In this document: positions 53,401 through 61,601 of the stretch, in pieces
How the letters are laid out: every line of letters starts with the position of its first letter
How positions within the stretch are numbered: the first letter of the stretch is position 1
From: JAJFJD01 sp965228695
Lineage (GTDB): Bacteria; Pseudomonadota; Alphaproteobacteria; UBA8366
NCBI GenBank assembly: GCA_965228695.1
Contig: CBDDIB010000002.1
Location: 2,356,001 to 2,420,000 of the forward strand
Direction: 5' to 3'
Length of the DNA stretch: 64,000 bases
The notes under the pieces: generated by a model
Database searches by the model: none
The model's input: the letters and a program-made list of their open reading frames with translations, nothing else
What the model was told of the DNA's origin: nothing
Program-made: the position numbers and the translations under genes

Positions 53401-53650
53401 GATCGACGATACGGCGGAGCATATCTGTTCGCGGTTGCGGGTCGGCAACGCCTACGTAAACCGGAATCAGATCGGCGCGGTCGTCGGCGTGCAGCCGTTC
53501 GGGGGCGAGGGATTATCCGGAACCGGTCCCAAAGCCGGCGGGCCACGGTATTTGCATCGGTTTGCGACCGAGCGGACGGTATCCATCGATACGACGGCAT
53601 CCGGTGGAAATACGGCATTGCTGAGTTTGGACGATCCAGCGGAGGATTGA
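50492..53650 (+). CDS. putA: Bifunctional proline dehydrogenase / 1-pyrroline-5-carboxylate dehydrogenase
   Basis: 1052 residues, the short PutA type without the N-terminal ribbon-helix-helix repressor domain. Proline dehydrogenase barrel: GPGISVKLSALHPRFEFAQ, VRLVKGAYWDTEIK, FATHNANSV. Aldehyde dehydrogenase domain: general base near residue 803 (AETGGQNAMIVDSSA) and nucleophile near 837 (SAGQRCSALRVL). It oxidises proline to glutamate, with electrons to quinone and NAD. The start at 50492 (MIFKDPLPKPNALR) matches family N-termini; an ATG 16 codons earlier has no better site. No lrp-type regulator is adjacent. Confidence 0.95.
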   Translation: MIFKDPLPKPNALRTAVRASIRHDEEKCVDGLLDQLPLITASRERIGRTATALVEAVRAMQPGQDGLDAFLHEYELSSREGVVLMCLAEALLRIPDADTRDRLIRDKIGDADWEGHLGRSESLFVNASTWALMLTGRLVRLDTDDRDLPGFIGRLAARSGEPVVREALVQAMRIMGRQFVMGRTIAEALERAVPEEEAGYRHSFDMLGESARTTPDAIRYFEAYAAAIEAIGAAAAGQGPVEGPGISVKLSALHPRFEFAQRDRVMGELVPRLQELARMAKRADIGLTVDAEEADRLDLSLDVIAALSADPALQGWDGLGLAVQAYQKRAVPVLDWLADLAKSHRRRLMVRLVKGAYWDTEIKHCQEAGLDDYPVFTRKSATDVSYLACVGVLARDRTAFFPQFATHNANSVAAVLEVMGKRTDYEFQRLYGMGEELYAQLVGPDAMDKPCRIYAPVGGHEDLLAYLVRRLLENGANTSFVNRIVDEKLPVEEIVADPVDVTHRLETHRHPGIPLPGDLYGSERANSKGCDLADPQELSALRAALIPFADTRWAAWPLTGETSRSPEEDGAERFEPADHRNIVGRVTDATADDIDAAFVAASAAFPIWSATAAGERAGMLDRAAELFESHRPELMALCIREAGKTLPDAVSEIREAVDFLRYYAERARADFSAPEVLPGPTGEHNAISLHGRGAFVCISPWNFPMAIFTGQVAAALAAGNCVLAKPAEQTPLIAFRVVQLLHESGIPDHVLHYLPGDGPNVGAPLIADPRVAGVAFTGSGEVAQSINRTLAAKDGPIVPLIAETGGQNAMIVDSSALPEQVVGDVLTSAFQSAGQRCSALRVLYLQDDIADRVIEMLTGAMDELRIGNPALLATDVGPVIDPDAKTQLNAHVARLTEESRLIHQVELPAEASPGCFVAPAAFEIDGIGYLEREVFGPILHVVRYDADRLDAVLDDINATGYGLTVSVHTRIDDTAEHICSRLRVGNAYVNRNQIGAVVGVQPFGGEGLSGTGPKAGGPRYLHRFATERTVSIDTTASGGNTALLSLDDPAED

Positions 53651-53673
53651 CTGACATGCCGACGCCCGTTCCG

Positions 53674-54165
53674 TCAGTGCGTGGCGGCGGTCTCGGCATG
53701 GCGGGCTATGCCGGGGAAACTGACGCGGCAATCCAGAACTAGGCCTGCTTCGGCGAGTCCGTGGGCAAAAAGCCGGGCCGGGTAGGTCGCTCGCCGTACC
53801 GCCGCCGGATGCAGCCAATCGGTCAAGACACCGTCGGCGGATGCCGCAATGCCCCACTGTTGAGCAGACAGGAGCGTCAAGAGAAGCCGCTCATCGGCGC
53901 CGATGTGTTTGCAACCGGGGCAGCGGAAATCCAAATTCCGGCGAGCGCCGCGGGCCACCACCGTAAAGAACTCGTAAAACGGACCGGCATGGTCGGAGAG
54001 CCGCGCATGCCGGAACATGTTCTCCAGGCGAGGGCAGGCCCGACAATCGTCGCGCAAGCACTCGATCCAGACGCGTGCGGCCCAGACCGATAAACGTTCC
54101 GCGTAGTTTAGCATACAGATAGGCGTTGGATTGTCGACGTCGGGGTGGGCGGGTTGCAAAAGCAT
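53674..54165 (-). CDS. Cys-rich hypothetical protein under a Fur-like site
   Basis: 163 residues that I do not recognise. Cysteines at 17, 36, 41, 44, 82 and 85 include C-x4-C-x2-C (CLRDDCRACPR) and CPGC, a pattern that suggests zinc or iron-sulfur binding. No signal peptide or membrane helix; probably soluble. AAGGATA precedes the ATG; another ATG is at codon 18. A Fur-box-like sequence lies 55-75 bases upstream, and the iron importer genes diverge from the same region, so an iron-responsive role is plausible. Confidence 0.7.
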   Translation of the reverse strand: MLLQPAHPDVDNPTPICMLNYAERLSVWAARVWIECLRDDCRACPRLENMFRHARLSDHAGPFYEFFTVVARGARRNLDFRCPGCKHIGADERLLLTLLSAQQWGIAASADGVLTDWLHPAAVRRATYPARLFAHGLAEAGLVLDCRVSFPGIARHAETAATH

Positions 54166-54517
54166 TTTTCGCGATATCCTTATCGCTGAGGTTTGAGGAA
54201 GAACGTCTGAATACTGATTATGCGAATAATAATCAATCGCAGTAAGTGAAATACAAAAAATCCCCCTTGAGAGGTGTCGATCCCCGGATCCGGCCGTTCC
54301 CGATACCGAACGCTGGAAAGTGAGTTAACGCGCCGATTTCCGGGTGCTGTGCTGAGCAGGGGTGCTACAAGCAGGGGGTGCGACAACTTGTCGTGTTGAG
54401 AATCACTTGCAACTAAGGTGGCGCTGCGATACGGTGAGGCTAGTTAAGAATCATTGTCATTTGCATCGAGGCGCCAGTACGTGTGTGCGACGACGAACAA
54501 CGGGGATCATTCCTGAT
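54166..54517. promoter_or_regulatory. Divergent iron-responsive intergenic region with three Fur-like sites
   Basis: A 352-base region between the Cys-rich gene and fbpA. Site 1, within 54221-54241, GCGAATAATAATCAATCGC is nearly palindromic. Site 2, 54395-54413, reads on the minus strand GTTGCAAGTGATTCTCAAC. Site 3, 54446-54464, AAGAATCATTGTCATTTGC. Sites 2 and 3 are 54-123 bases before fbpA and resemble the GCAAATGAnAATnATT form of the Fur box. Irr or RirA sites are an alternative in this group. No gene is seen. Confidence 0.65.
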
Positions 54518-55543
54518 ATGAAACTGCATCACTATGCCGCCGCATTGGTGGCCATATCGACGGTCGGCATCGGGTCCACCGCCGTACAGGCTGCGGAGGA
54601 AGTGAACATCTACTCCTACCGCCAGCCCTTCCTAATCAAACCCTTCCTGGACGAGTTCACCAAGAAAACGGGTATCACCGTGAATGTCGTCTTCGCCAAG
54701 AAGGGCATGGCGAAGCGGATCGAGAGCGAAGGCAGGAACACCAAGGCCGACGGCATCTTGACGGTCGATATCGCCCGTCTCAAAGCGCATGCGGATGCCG
54801 GGCTGTTGCAGCCGGTCAAGTCCGAGGTGTTGGAGAAGAACATTCCCGCCCATCTTCGCGATCCGGACAACGAATGGTTTGGGCTGACCAAGCGCGCTCG
54901 CTTGATCGCTGTCTCGAAAGACCGGGTCAAGGAGGGCACGATCAGCACCTACGAGGATCTCGCCGATCCGAAATTCAAGGGCAAGATCTGCACCCGCAAG
55001 GGTAGCCATGTCTATATGCGGGCGCTGGTCGCTTCGATGGTCGCGGCGCATGGCGAAGCCAAGGCCGAAGAGTGGGCCAAGGGCGTCGTCGCAAACCTGG
55101 CGCGCAAGCCGCAGGGCAACGACCGTGCGCAGGTCAAGGCGGTGAAGGAAGGCGTCTGCGATATTGCCGTCATCAACAACTACTATTACGGCAAGATGAA
55201 GTTCAACAAGAAGAAGACCGAGCAGCAGGAATGGGCGAAGGCCGTCCGCCTGGTCTTTCCGAACCAGGAAAACCGCGGCACGCACGTCAACATCTCGGCG
55301 GCGGCGGTTACCAAGTATGCGAAGAACCGCGACAACATGGTGAAACTGCTAGAATTCTTGAGCGGGGATTTCGCGCAGGCCATGTATGCGTCGCAAAACT
55401 ACGAATACCCGGCCAATCCGACCGTCGCGACCGACAAGGAAGTCGCCTCCTGGGGTAAGTTCAAAGAGGACAAGGTGAGCTTGAAGAAGATCGCCGATCT
55501 CTCCCCGACGGCACAGAAAATCGTCGACCGCGCCGGCTGGTAA
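54518..55543 (+). CDS. fbpA: Ferric iron ABC transporter periplasmic binding protein
   Basis: 341 residues. Signal peptide ALVAISTVGIGSTAVQA, cleaved before AEEVNIYSYRQ. The FutA/FbpA fold shows NIYSYRQPFLIKPFLDEFTKKTG and the iron-binding tyrosines NNYYYGKM at 221-227. It captures Fe(III) in the periplasm for the FbpB-type permease next to it. Two Fur-like sites lie upstream and a terminator just after, suggesting that it is made in excess of the permease. A longer upstream frame is not used because the signal peptide starts at 54518. Confidence 0.94.
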   Translation: MKLHHYAAALVAISTVGIGSTAVQAAEEVNIYSYRQPFLIKPFLDEFTKKTGITVNVVFAKKGMAKRIESEGRNTKADGILTVDIARLKAHADAGLLQPVKSEVLEKNIPAHLRDPDNEWFGLTKRARLIAVSKDRVKEGTISTYEDLADPKFKGKICTRKGSHVYMRALVASMVAAHGEAKAEEWAKGVVANLARKPQGNDRAQVKAVKEGVCDIAVINNYYYGKMKFNKKKTEQQEWAKAVRLVFPNQENRGTHVNISAAAVTKYAKNRDNMVKLLEFLSGDFAQAMYASQNYEYPANPTVATDKEVASWGKFKEDKVSLKKIADLSPTAQKIVDRAGW

Positions 55544-55569
55544 TCGTCCACATTCTCCCCAAACTTGGC

Positions 55570-55599
55570 GGGAGTTCCCGGTGGTGGCCGGGAACTCCC
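55570..55599 (+). terminator. Strong intercistronic terminator after fbpA
   Basis: GGGAGTTCCCGG pairs perfectly with CCGGGAACTCCC (12 base pairs, TGGTGG loop), then TTTTG. It sits 27 bases after fbpA and 103 bases before the permease start. Partial read-through would give more binding protein than permease, as is common for ABC importers. Confidence 0.87.
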
Positions 55600-55701
55600 T
55601 TTTGCTGTGTTGCCCTCGAAATTTGACTGGCCCGAAGCTCCGGGTGCACAACGTCGGCATCGGCGCCCCTTTTGGCGCCTATTCGGACGGTTTCTGACGG
55701 C

Positions 55702-57411
55702 ATGAGCGATTTTCCGACAAGCGCGCCCACGGGGCAGCCTGGCGCCGCCGGCATGCGCCGTTGGTTCAGCGGCTGGGCCATCGGATTGCTCGTTGTTGCG
55801 GCGGTCGTCTCGCTGCCCATCTTGACGATTGTCATCATCGCCTTGACGCCGGCGCCTGAGGTGTGGCGGCACCTGTTCGAAACCGTGTTCTGGACGTATG
55901 TCTGGAACACACTCGGCCTTGCCGTCGGGGTGGGGCTGGGTACCTTCCTGATCGGGACCGGGACGGCGTGGCTGGTCTGCAGTTACCGGTTCCCGGGCCG
56001 CCGCCTGTTCGAGTGGGCATTGTTGATCCCCTTTGCGGTGCCTGCCTACGTGATCGCATACACCTACACCGACCTATTGGAATATGCGGGCACGTTTCAA
56101 TCCGGATTGCGCGCGCTGTTCGGTTGGACCTCGCCGCGGGATTACTGGTTCCCGGAAATCCGAAGCCTCGGCGGCGCGATCACGATGCTCACGCTGGTCC
56201 TTTACCCCTATGTGTATCTGCTCGCCCGGTCGGCGTTTCTGCAGCAGTCCGCGGGGGTCCTGGAGGTCAGCCGCACGCTGGGCAAGGGGCCGTGGGAGAC
56301 CTTCTGGGCCGTCGCGCTGCCGATGGCGCGCCCGGCGATCATCGTCGGCGTGACCCTGGTGCTGATGGAGACGCTGAACGATTTCGGTACGGTCGATTTC
56401 TTCGCCGTGCCCACGTTGACCCTCGGCATTTTCAATGCATGGTTCGGCATGAGCAGCATCGAGGCGGCGGCGCAGCTCTCTCTCGTTCTGCTCGGGTTCG
56501 TCATGGTGCTAATCTACCTGGAGCGGCAGGCGCGCCAGGGCCGCCAGTTTCAGGAAACCCGCGCCCGCTACCGTACGCAATCCGGCCCCATGCTGACCGG
56601 CATTGCCGGCGGGTTGGCATTCCTTGCCTGCGCCGTGCCGGTTGTTTTCGGTTTCGTGGTCCCGGCGGCCGTGTTGCTGCGTTATTCCCTGATCCACTAT
56701 GAGGTGAGCGCAAGCGCCGAATTCTTCTCCGCCGCCTGGCACAGCGTGTCACTCTCCGGTGTCGCCGCGGCGGTTGCCGTCTGTGTCGGGCTGTTCATGG
56801 CCTACGCGCTCCGCCTTCATCAGGGTCGCGGCTTGCGGACAATCGCCTGGTTCGCCGGCCTCGGCTATGGCGTCCCCGGCGCGATCCTCGCGGTGGGAGC
56901 GGTCATTCCGGTCGCCTGGTTCGATAACCAACTCGACGCCTTCATGCGCGCCACCTTCGGAATCTCGACGGGCCTCTTGATGAGCGGCACGATCTTCGCC
57001 GTCGTGCTGGGATATGTGGTGCGGTTCCTTGTGCTGCCGTTGGGGGCCGTCGAATCCGGTTTGTCCAAGGTTACCCGCAGCATGGATGACGCCGCCCGGT
57101 CGCTTGGGCATCGCCCGCTGACGGTGCTGCGCCGCATCCACCTGCCGATGCTGCGCGGCAGCATTCTCACCGCCACGTTGCTGGTCTTCGTCGACTGCAT
57201 GAAGGAGTTGCCCATGACCCTATTGCTGCGGCCCTTCAACTACGAGACGCTTGCGACCTTCGTCTATCAATACGCCAGCGATGAATTGCTGGAGGAATCG
57301 GCGCTCGGCGCATTGACCATCGTGCTCGTGGGGATCGGGCCGGTCGTCCTGCTGACCAAGGCGATCCGGCAGTCGCGCCCCGGGCAACTCGCGGCGCAGG
57401 CGTCGGGGTAA
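55702..57411 (+). CDS. fbpB: Ferric iron ABC transporter permease (FbpB type)
   Basis: 569 residues, with two fused six-helix permease halves. EAA loops are LEVSRTLGKGPWETFWAVALP in the first half and DDAARSLGHRPLTVLRRIHLP in the second. Start at 55702 (MSDFPTSA); an earlier TTG is possible but carries no clear ribosome-binding site. It forms the channel for iron bound by FbpA. The ATPase FbpC is absent from the window; the next gene belongs to another family. Confidence 0.93.
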   Translation: MSDFPTSAPTGQPGAAGMRRWFSGWAIGLLVVAAVVSLPILTIVIIALTPAPEVWRHLFETVFWTYVWNTLGLAVGVGLGTFLIGTGTAWLVCSYRFPGRRLFEWALLIPFAVPAYVIAYTYTDLLEYAGTFQSGLRALFGWTSPRDYWFPEIRSLGGAITMLTLVLYPYVYLLARSAFLQQSAGVLEVSRTLGKGPWETFWAVALPMARPAIIVGVTLVLMETLNDFGTVDFFAVPTLTLGIFNAWFGMSSIEAAAQLSLVLLGFVMVLIYLERQARQGRQFQETRARYRTQSGPMLTGIAGGLAFLACAVPVVFGFVVPAAVLLRYSLIHYEVSASAEFFSAAWHSVSLSGVAAAVAVCVGLFMAYALRLHQGRGLRTIAWFAGLGYGVPGAILAVGAVIPVAWFDNQLDAFMRATFGISTGLLMSGTIFAVVLGYVVRFLVLPLGAVESGLSKVTRSMDDAARSLGHRPLTVLRRIHLPMLRGSILTATLLVFVDCMKELPMTLLLRPFNYETLATFVYQYASDELLEESALGALTIVLVGIGPVVLLTKAIRQSRPGQLAAQASG

Positions 57412-57479
57412 GCGCCGCGCGACACTCCTGCCGTTGGGCGCTATCATGCTTCCGTCGTTAACTCGGAGGGAGCGGCGAT

Positions 57480-58292
57480 ATGGATACCGTCACACACGGA
57501 ACCACGCGCCATCTGCGCGATGCCGCGCGCCAGGCGCGCATGGATGTCCGCGCCGGGAAATGGCAGTCGGTGACGACGGGGATCGCACCGGGCATCGTTC
57601 AGGGAAACCTGGTGATGCTGCCGCGCGATTGGGCCGCCGAATTCCAACAATTCTGCCGGCTCAACCCGAAGCCCTGCCCATTGATCGCCATGACCAAGCC
57701 GGGCGATCCGCACGTTCCGGAGCTTGGCGACGATATCGACCTGTCGACGGACGCGCCGATGTACCGGGTGTTCCGCGACGGTGAGCTGGTGGACGAGGTG
57801 CCGGACATTCGCGCGCTGTGGGACGACGATCTCGTCGGCTTCGTCCTCGGTTGCTCCTATTCCTTCGAGGACGCGCTGATCCAGGGCGGGCTGCCGATGC
57901 GCCACATCGAGAACGGCACCAAGGTGCCGATCTATCGGACGAGCATCGAGACCGTATCGACCGAACGGCTGCGCGGCCCGATGATGGTGTCGATGCGGCC
58001 GTTCCAGCCCGCCGACGCGATCCGTGCGATCCAGATCACCTCGCGCTTCCCGAACGTGCATGGTGCGCCGATCCATTTCGGTGACCCGGCGCGTATCGGC
58101 ATCGAGGACATCAATGTGGCCGAATACAACAGCCCGGTGGACCTTCGCGATGGCGAGGTGCCGGTCTTCTGGGCCTGCGGGGTAACGCCGCAATCGGTGA
58201 TCGAGGTCGCGAAGCCGCCTTTCTGCATCACGCATAAGGCCGGCCATATGTTGATCACCGACCGGCTGAATGCCGAACTGGCGGTTCTCTAG
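57480..58292 (+). CDS. DUF1445 family putative hydro-lyase
   Basis: 270 residues of the DUF1445/D-glutamate-cyclase-like family: GIAPGIVQGNLVMLPRDWA, FCRLNPKPCPLI, FVLGCSYSFEDALIQ, CGVTPQSVI and the ending KPPFCITHKAGHMLITD. The enzymatic role of most members is not established. It begins a two-gene unit with a nucleoside hydrolase seven bases downstream. No signal peptide. Ribosome-binding site GGAGGGAG lies upstream. Confidence 0.88.
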   Translation: MDTVTHGTTRHLRDAARQARMDVRAGKWQSVTTGIAPGIVQGNLVMLPRDWAAEFQQFCRLNPKPCPLIAMTKPGDPHVPELGDDIDLSTDAPMYRVFRDGELVDEVPDIRALWDDDLVGFVLGCSYSFEDALIQGGLPMRHIENGTKVPIYRTSIETVSTERLRGPMMVSMRPFQPADAIRAIQITSRFPNVHGAPIHFGDPARIGIEDINVAEYNSPVDLRDGEVPVFWACGVTPQSVIEVAKPPFCITHKAGHMLITDRLNAELAVL

Positions 58293-58299
58293 AAACCCG

Positions 58300-59241
58300 A
58301 TGCCTGCACGCCCCGTCATCATAGATTGCGATCCCGGTTTGGACGACGCGGTCGCCTTGCTGCTGGCGTTCGCCTCACCGGAGGAACTGAAACTGCTCGG
58401 CATTACCTGTGTCGCGGGGAACGTTCCCCTGGACCGTACGGAGCGCAACGCGCGTATCATCCGCGCCTTGGCTTGGCGGGATGACGTGCCGGTCTATGCG
58501 GGTTGCCCGCGTCCCTTGTTGCGGCCGCTGCATGCGGCCGAACGGGTGCACGGCGAATCAGGGTTGGACGGCTACGACTGGGACGAACCCTCCGCGCCAT
58601 TGGCGGACGGCCATGCGGTCGATTTCATCGTCGAGATCTGCAGGGCCGCGGACGACCGATCGATCACGCTCTGCCCGATCGGACCGATGACCAATATTGC
58701 GCTCGCCATCGTCAAGGAGCCCCGAATTCTGCCCAAGATCGCGGAGATCGCTTTCATGGGCGGGGCCGCGACCATCCCCGGCAATGTGACCCCGGCGGCG
58801 GAGTTCAACATCCACGCCGATCCCCACGCCGCCCGCATCGTGCTGGAAAGCGGCGTCAAGCTGACCATGTTCGGCCTCGATGTCACGCATCAGGCGATCA
58901 CCACGCCGGACCGGATGGCGGCGATCCGGGATCTCGGCGGTTCGGTGGCGGAAGCGGTGACCGGTATGCTGACCTTCTACGACCGGCACGACATCGAGCG
59001 CTACGGCGCACCGGGTGGCCCGTTGCACGACCCGTGCGTGATCGCCTATCTGCTGCAGCCGGACCTTTTCGACGGCAAGGAATGCCATGTCACGGTGGAA
59101 ACGGAGTCGAAGGCGACGATGGGTCAGACCGTCGCCGACTGGTGGGGCGTCACCGGCAAGGACGCGAATTGCCGGGTCATCAACCGGATCGATGCCGACG
59201 GATACTATGCATTGATCGTCGATCGTCTCAAACGGCTGTAG
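58300..59241 (+). CDS. Inosine-uridine preferring nucleoside hydrolase family protein
   Basis: 313 residues. The Ca-binding motif DxDxGxDD is Asp9, Asp11, Asp15 and Asp16 in IIDCDPGLDDAVALLLAF. Other conserved parts are LLGITCVAGNVPLDRT, AFMGGAATIPGNVTPAAEFNIHADP and PLHDPCVIAYLL. It splits nucleosides to base and ribose. ATG 58300 gives the usual N-terminus. It probably shares a transcript with the DUF1445 gene. Substrate preference is unknown. Confidence 0.93.
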   Translation: MPARPVIIDCDPGLDDAVALLLAFASPEELKLLGITCVAGNVPLDRTERNARIIRALAWRDDVPVYAGCPRPLLRPLHAAERVHGESGLDGYDWDEPSAPLADGHAVDFIVEICRAADDRSITLCPIGPMTNIALAIVKEPRILPKIAEIAFMGGAATIPGNVTPAAEFNIHADPHAARIVLESGVKLTMFGLDVTHQAITTPDRMAAIRDLGGSVAEAVTGMLTFYDRHDIERYGAPGGPLHDPCVIAYLLQPDLFDGKECHVTVETESKATMGQTVADWWGVTGKDANCRVINRIDADGYYALIVDRLKRL

Positions 59242-59251
59242 CCGCCGTCCT

Positions 59252-59851
59252 TTAGTCCTGGGCGAGTGCCCGTTCGACGAAGTCCAACCGGTCCTGTCCC
59301 CAGAACAACTCGTCGCGATAGATGTAGGTCGGCGCGCCGAAGACGTTCCGCTCCATCGCCTCCTGCGTATTGGCCTCGTATTGCTTGCCGATCCCGTCTT
59401 CTTTCGCACGCGCGAGGAGTGCCGCCCCATCCATGCCCTGCTCGTTGGCGATGGCGACCAATGTGTCCTCGTCGGAGACGTCGCGTTCTTCGGTCCAGAC
59501 GGCGGTCATTATCGCCCCGGACAGTTTCCCCATATCGAGGCCCATATCGCCGGCGGCGATGGCGATGCGTTGCGCCGCTTCATCCGGCGTCGGGAAGAAT
59601 TTGGGCTCCAAGTTAAGCGGTATGCCGAGATGCGCGCGCCAACGCTTCAATTCCATCATGCGGTAGGCGCGCCGCTGTGGCGCGCGCTTCGGCAAAGGCA
59701 AACCGCCGCTTTGCGCGAATATCGTATGGAACGTACTGGGCTTGAAGTTGATGGATGCGCCGGCATCCGCCGCGATCTTCAGGAAGCGCGCATGGCCGAG
59801 ATATGTCCACGGGGACGTGTGCGAGTAGAAATAGTCGACGGTCTTCGTCAT
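59252..59851 (-). CDS. 2-Hydroxychromene-2-carboxylate isomerase-like (GST kappa/DsbA fold)
   Basis: 199 residues. The N-terminal VDYFYSHTSPWTYLGHARF carries Ser13, the residue that binds glutathione in HCCA isomerases and replaces the CxxC of DsbA. NVFGAPTYIYRDELFWGQDRLDF is the typical C-terminal part, with a cis-Pro. In naphthalene pathways this enzyme is an isomerase; here it stands with an acyl-CoA synthetase gene 13 bases upstream, so the reaction may differ. Confidence 0.9.
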   Translation of the reverse strand: MTKTVDYFYSHTSPWTYLGHARFLKIAADAGASINFKPSTFHTIFAQSGGLPLPKRAPQRRAYRMMELKRWRAHLGIPLNLEPKFFPTPDEAAQRIAIAAGDMGLDMGKLSGAIMTAVWTEERDVSDEDTLVAIANEQGMDGAALLARAKEDGIGKQYEANTQEAMERNVFGAPTYIYRDELFWGQDRLDFVERALAQD

Positions 59852-59864
59852 CGGCGGGGTGCTC

Positions 59865-61490
59865 CTAAATGTCGATTGTGGGCGCGCGCAGCATGCGGCG
59901 CATGATCTTACCGGTGGTCGTCATGGGAAGGGAGTCTCGGAACTCGATGAGCCTAGGATACTCATGCGCGGCGAGGCGTCTTCTCACAAAATCTTGAATG
60001 TCTTGTTTCAGAACCTCGTCCGCGGCCACGCCGTCGCGGAGGACGAGGCATGCCTTGATAATTTCGGTGCGCATCGCGTCGGGAACGCCGACAACCCCCG
60101 CCAGGGCGACGGCGGGATGCTGCATCAGGCAGTCCTCGATCTCGCCGGGGCCGATGCGGTACCCGGCGCTGGTGATGACATCGTCGTCGCGGCCGACGAA
60201 CCAGAAATAGCCGTCCACGTCCTGCGTCCCGACATCGCCGGTCAGCAGCCAGTCGCCGGCGAATTTCGCCGCGGTTGCGTCTTCGTCTTGCCAGTAGCCG
60301 AGGAAGCTGACGGGGTCATCCTTGTGGATACCGATCGACCCGGCCGTCCCGGACGGTACCGGCGTCCCCGCCTCGTCGACGACCGCCACGTCGTGACCGG
60401 GGATCGCGCGGCCCATCGACCCCGGCCGCACCGGCATTACCGCGGCGCAGTTGCCGATCACCAGATTGCATTCGGTCTGGCCGTAGAATTCGTTGATCGT
60501 CAGCCCGAAGGTTTCCTCACCCCAGCCCAGCAATTCAGTGCCCAAGGTCTCGCCGCCGCTGCCCAGCGTCCGCAGCGCGAAGTCCCAGTGCCGTTTCGGG
60601 TCCGGGACTTGCCGCATCATCTTCAGCGCGGTCGGCGGAATGAACGTATTCCGGACATTGTGCATGGCCATTAGATGGAACGCCTCGGCGGGGTCGAACT
60701 TGGTGGCGCGATAGCACAGCACCGGAATCCCGAAATACAGCGACGGCATCAGGACATCCATCAACCCGCCGAGCCATGCCCAATCCGCCGGCGTCCAGAA
60801 CACGTCGCCGGGTTGCGGAAAGAATTCATGCGGGAACTGTACGCCCGGCAAATGACCGAGGAGTGAGCGGTGTGCGTGCAGGGCGCCCTTGGGCGGCCCG
60901 GTGGTGCCGGATGTGAAACTGATGAAGGCTGGATCGTCGGCGGCAGTGTCCACCGTGGCGAACCGGTCGGATGCGCGCTGTATTTCTCCGTGCAGATCGG
61001 CCGCACCGTCGCCGGGACCGTCCGCCGAAAGGACGACAGTCAAGTCGGTAAGCGTATCCCGGATATCCGCGAGTAAGGCCAGTCCGGATCGGTCGGTGAC
61101 AAGTGCACGGGCCGCACTGTTGGCCAGCCGAAACTCCAACGCATCCGCGCGGAACAGGGTCGACAGAGGAATGGCGATCAGCCCTGCCTTATAGGCGGCG
61201 ATGTGGGCGATGGCGGTTTCGGGGGTCTGCGGCAACAGGATGCCGACCCGGTCACCGCGGGCGAGGCCGCGCGCGACGAACAGGTTCGCGAGGCGGTTGC
61301 TCAGCCGGTCCAGGTGTTCGAAGGAAACAATCCGCGGATCGCCGCGCTCCCGATGGACGATCAGCGCCGGTTGGTCCGGTATGTCCCGCGCATGCCGTTC
61401 GCAGACGGCGGTCGCCATGTTGAAGCGTGCGGGGATCTGCCATTGGAACGCTTGGCGGATTTCGTCGTAACTATTTCCACGGGTGAGCAT
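59865..61490 (-). CDS. AMP-forming acyl-CoA synthetase
   Basis: 541 residues of the ANL adenylate-forming superfamily. P-loop FTSGTTGPPKGAL, A5 motif NEFYGQTECNLVIGN, A7/A8 LLTGDVGTQDVDGYFWFVGRDDDVITSAGYRIGP is split by the hinge, and the catalytic lysine is in TTTGKIMRR near the end. It activates a carboxylic acid with ATP and CoA; the pattern is closest to medium-chain acyl- and aromatic-acid CoA ligases. Probably cotranscribed with the isomerase-like gene; diverges from fadH over 111 bases. Confidence 0.93.
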   Translation of the reverse strand: MLTRGNSYDEIRQAFQWQIPARFNMATAVCERHARDIPDQPALIVHRERGDPRIVSFEHLDRLSNRLANLFVARGLARGDRVGILLPQTPETAIAHIAAYKAGLIAIPLSTLFRADALEFRLANSAARALVTDRSGLALLADIRDTLTDLTVVLSADGPGDGAADLHGEIQRASDRFATVDTAADDPAFISFTSGTTGPPKGALHAHRSLLGHLPGVQFPHEFFPQPGDVFWTPADWAWLGGLMDVLMPSLYFGIPVLCYRATKFDPAEAFHLMAMHNVRNTFIPPTALKMMRQVPDPKRHWDFALRTLGSGGETLGTELLGWGEETFGLTINEFYGQTECNLVIGNCAAVMPVRPGSMGRAIPGHDVAVVDEAGTPVPSGTAGSIGIHKDDPVSFLGYWQDEDATAAKFAGDWLLTGDVGTQDVDGYFWFVGRDDDVITSAGYRIGPGEIEDCLMQHPAVALAGVVGVPDAMRTEIIKACLVLRDGVAADEVLKQDIQDFVRRRLAAHEYPRLIEFRDSLPMTTTGKIMRRMLRAPTIDI

Positions 61491-61601
61491 CGTGTTCCAA
61501 GGCTAGCGGGCCAGCGCCGCCGTCGCCATGCAATTTTGCCAAGCGGCGGGGCGCGCGCTACACCATGCGGAACCGACGCGAACCTCACGGAACGAACACG
61601 C

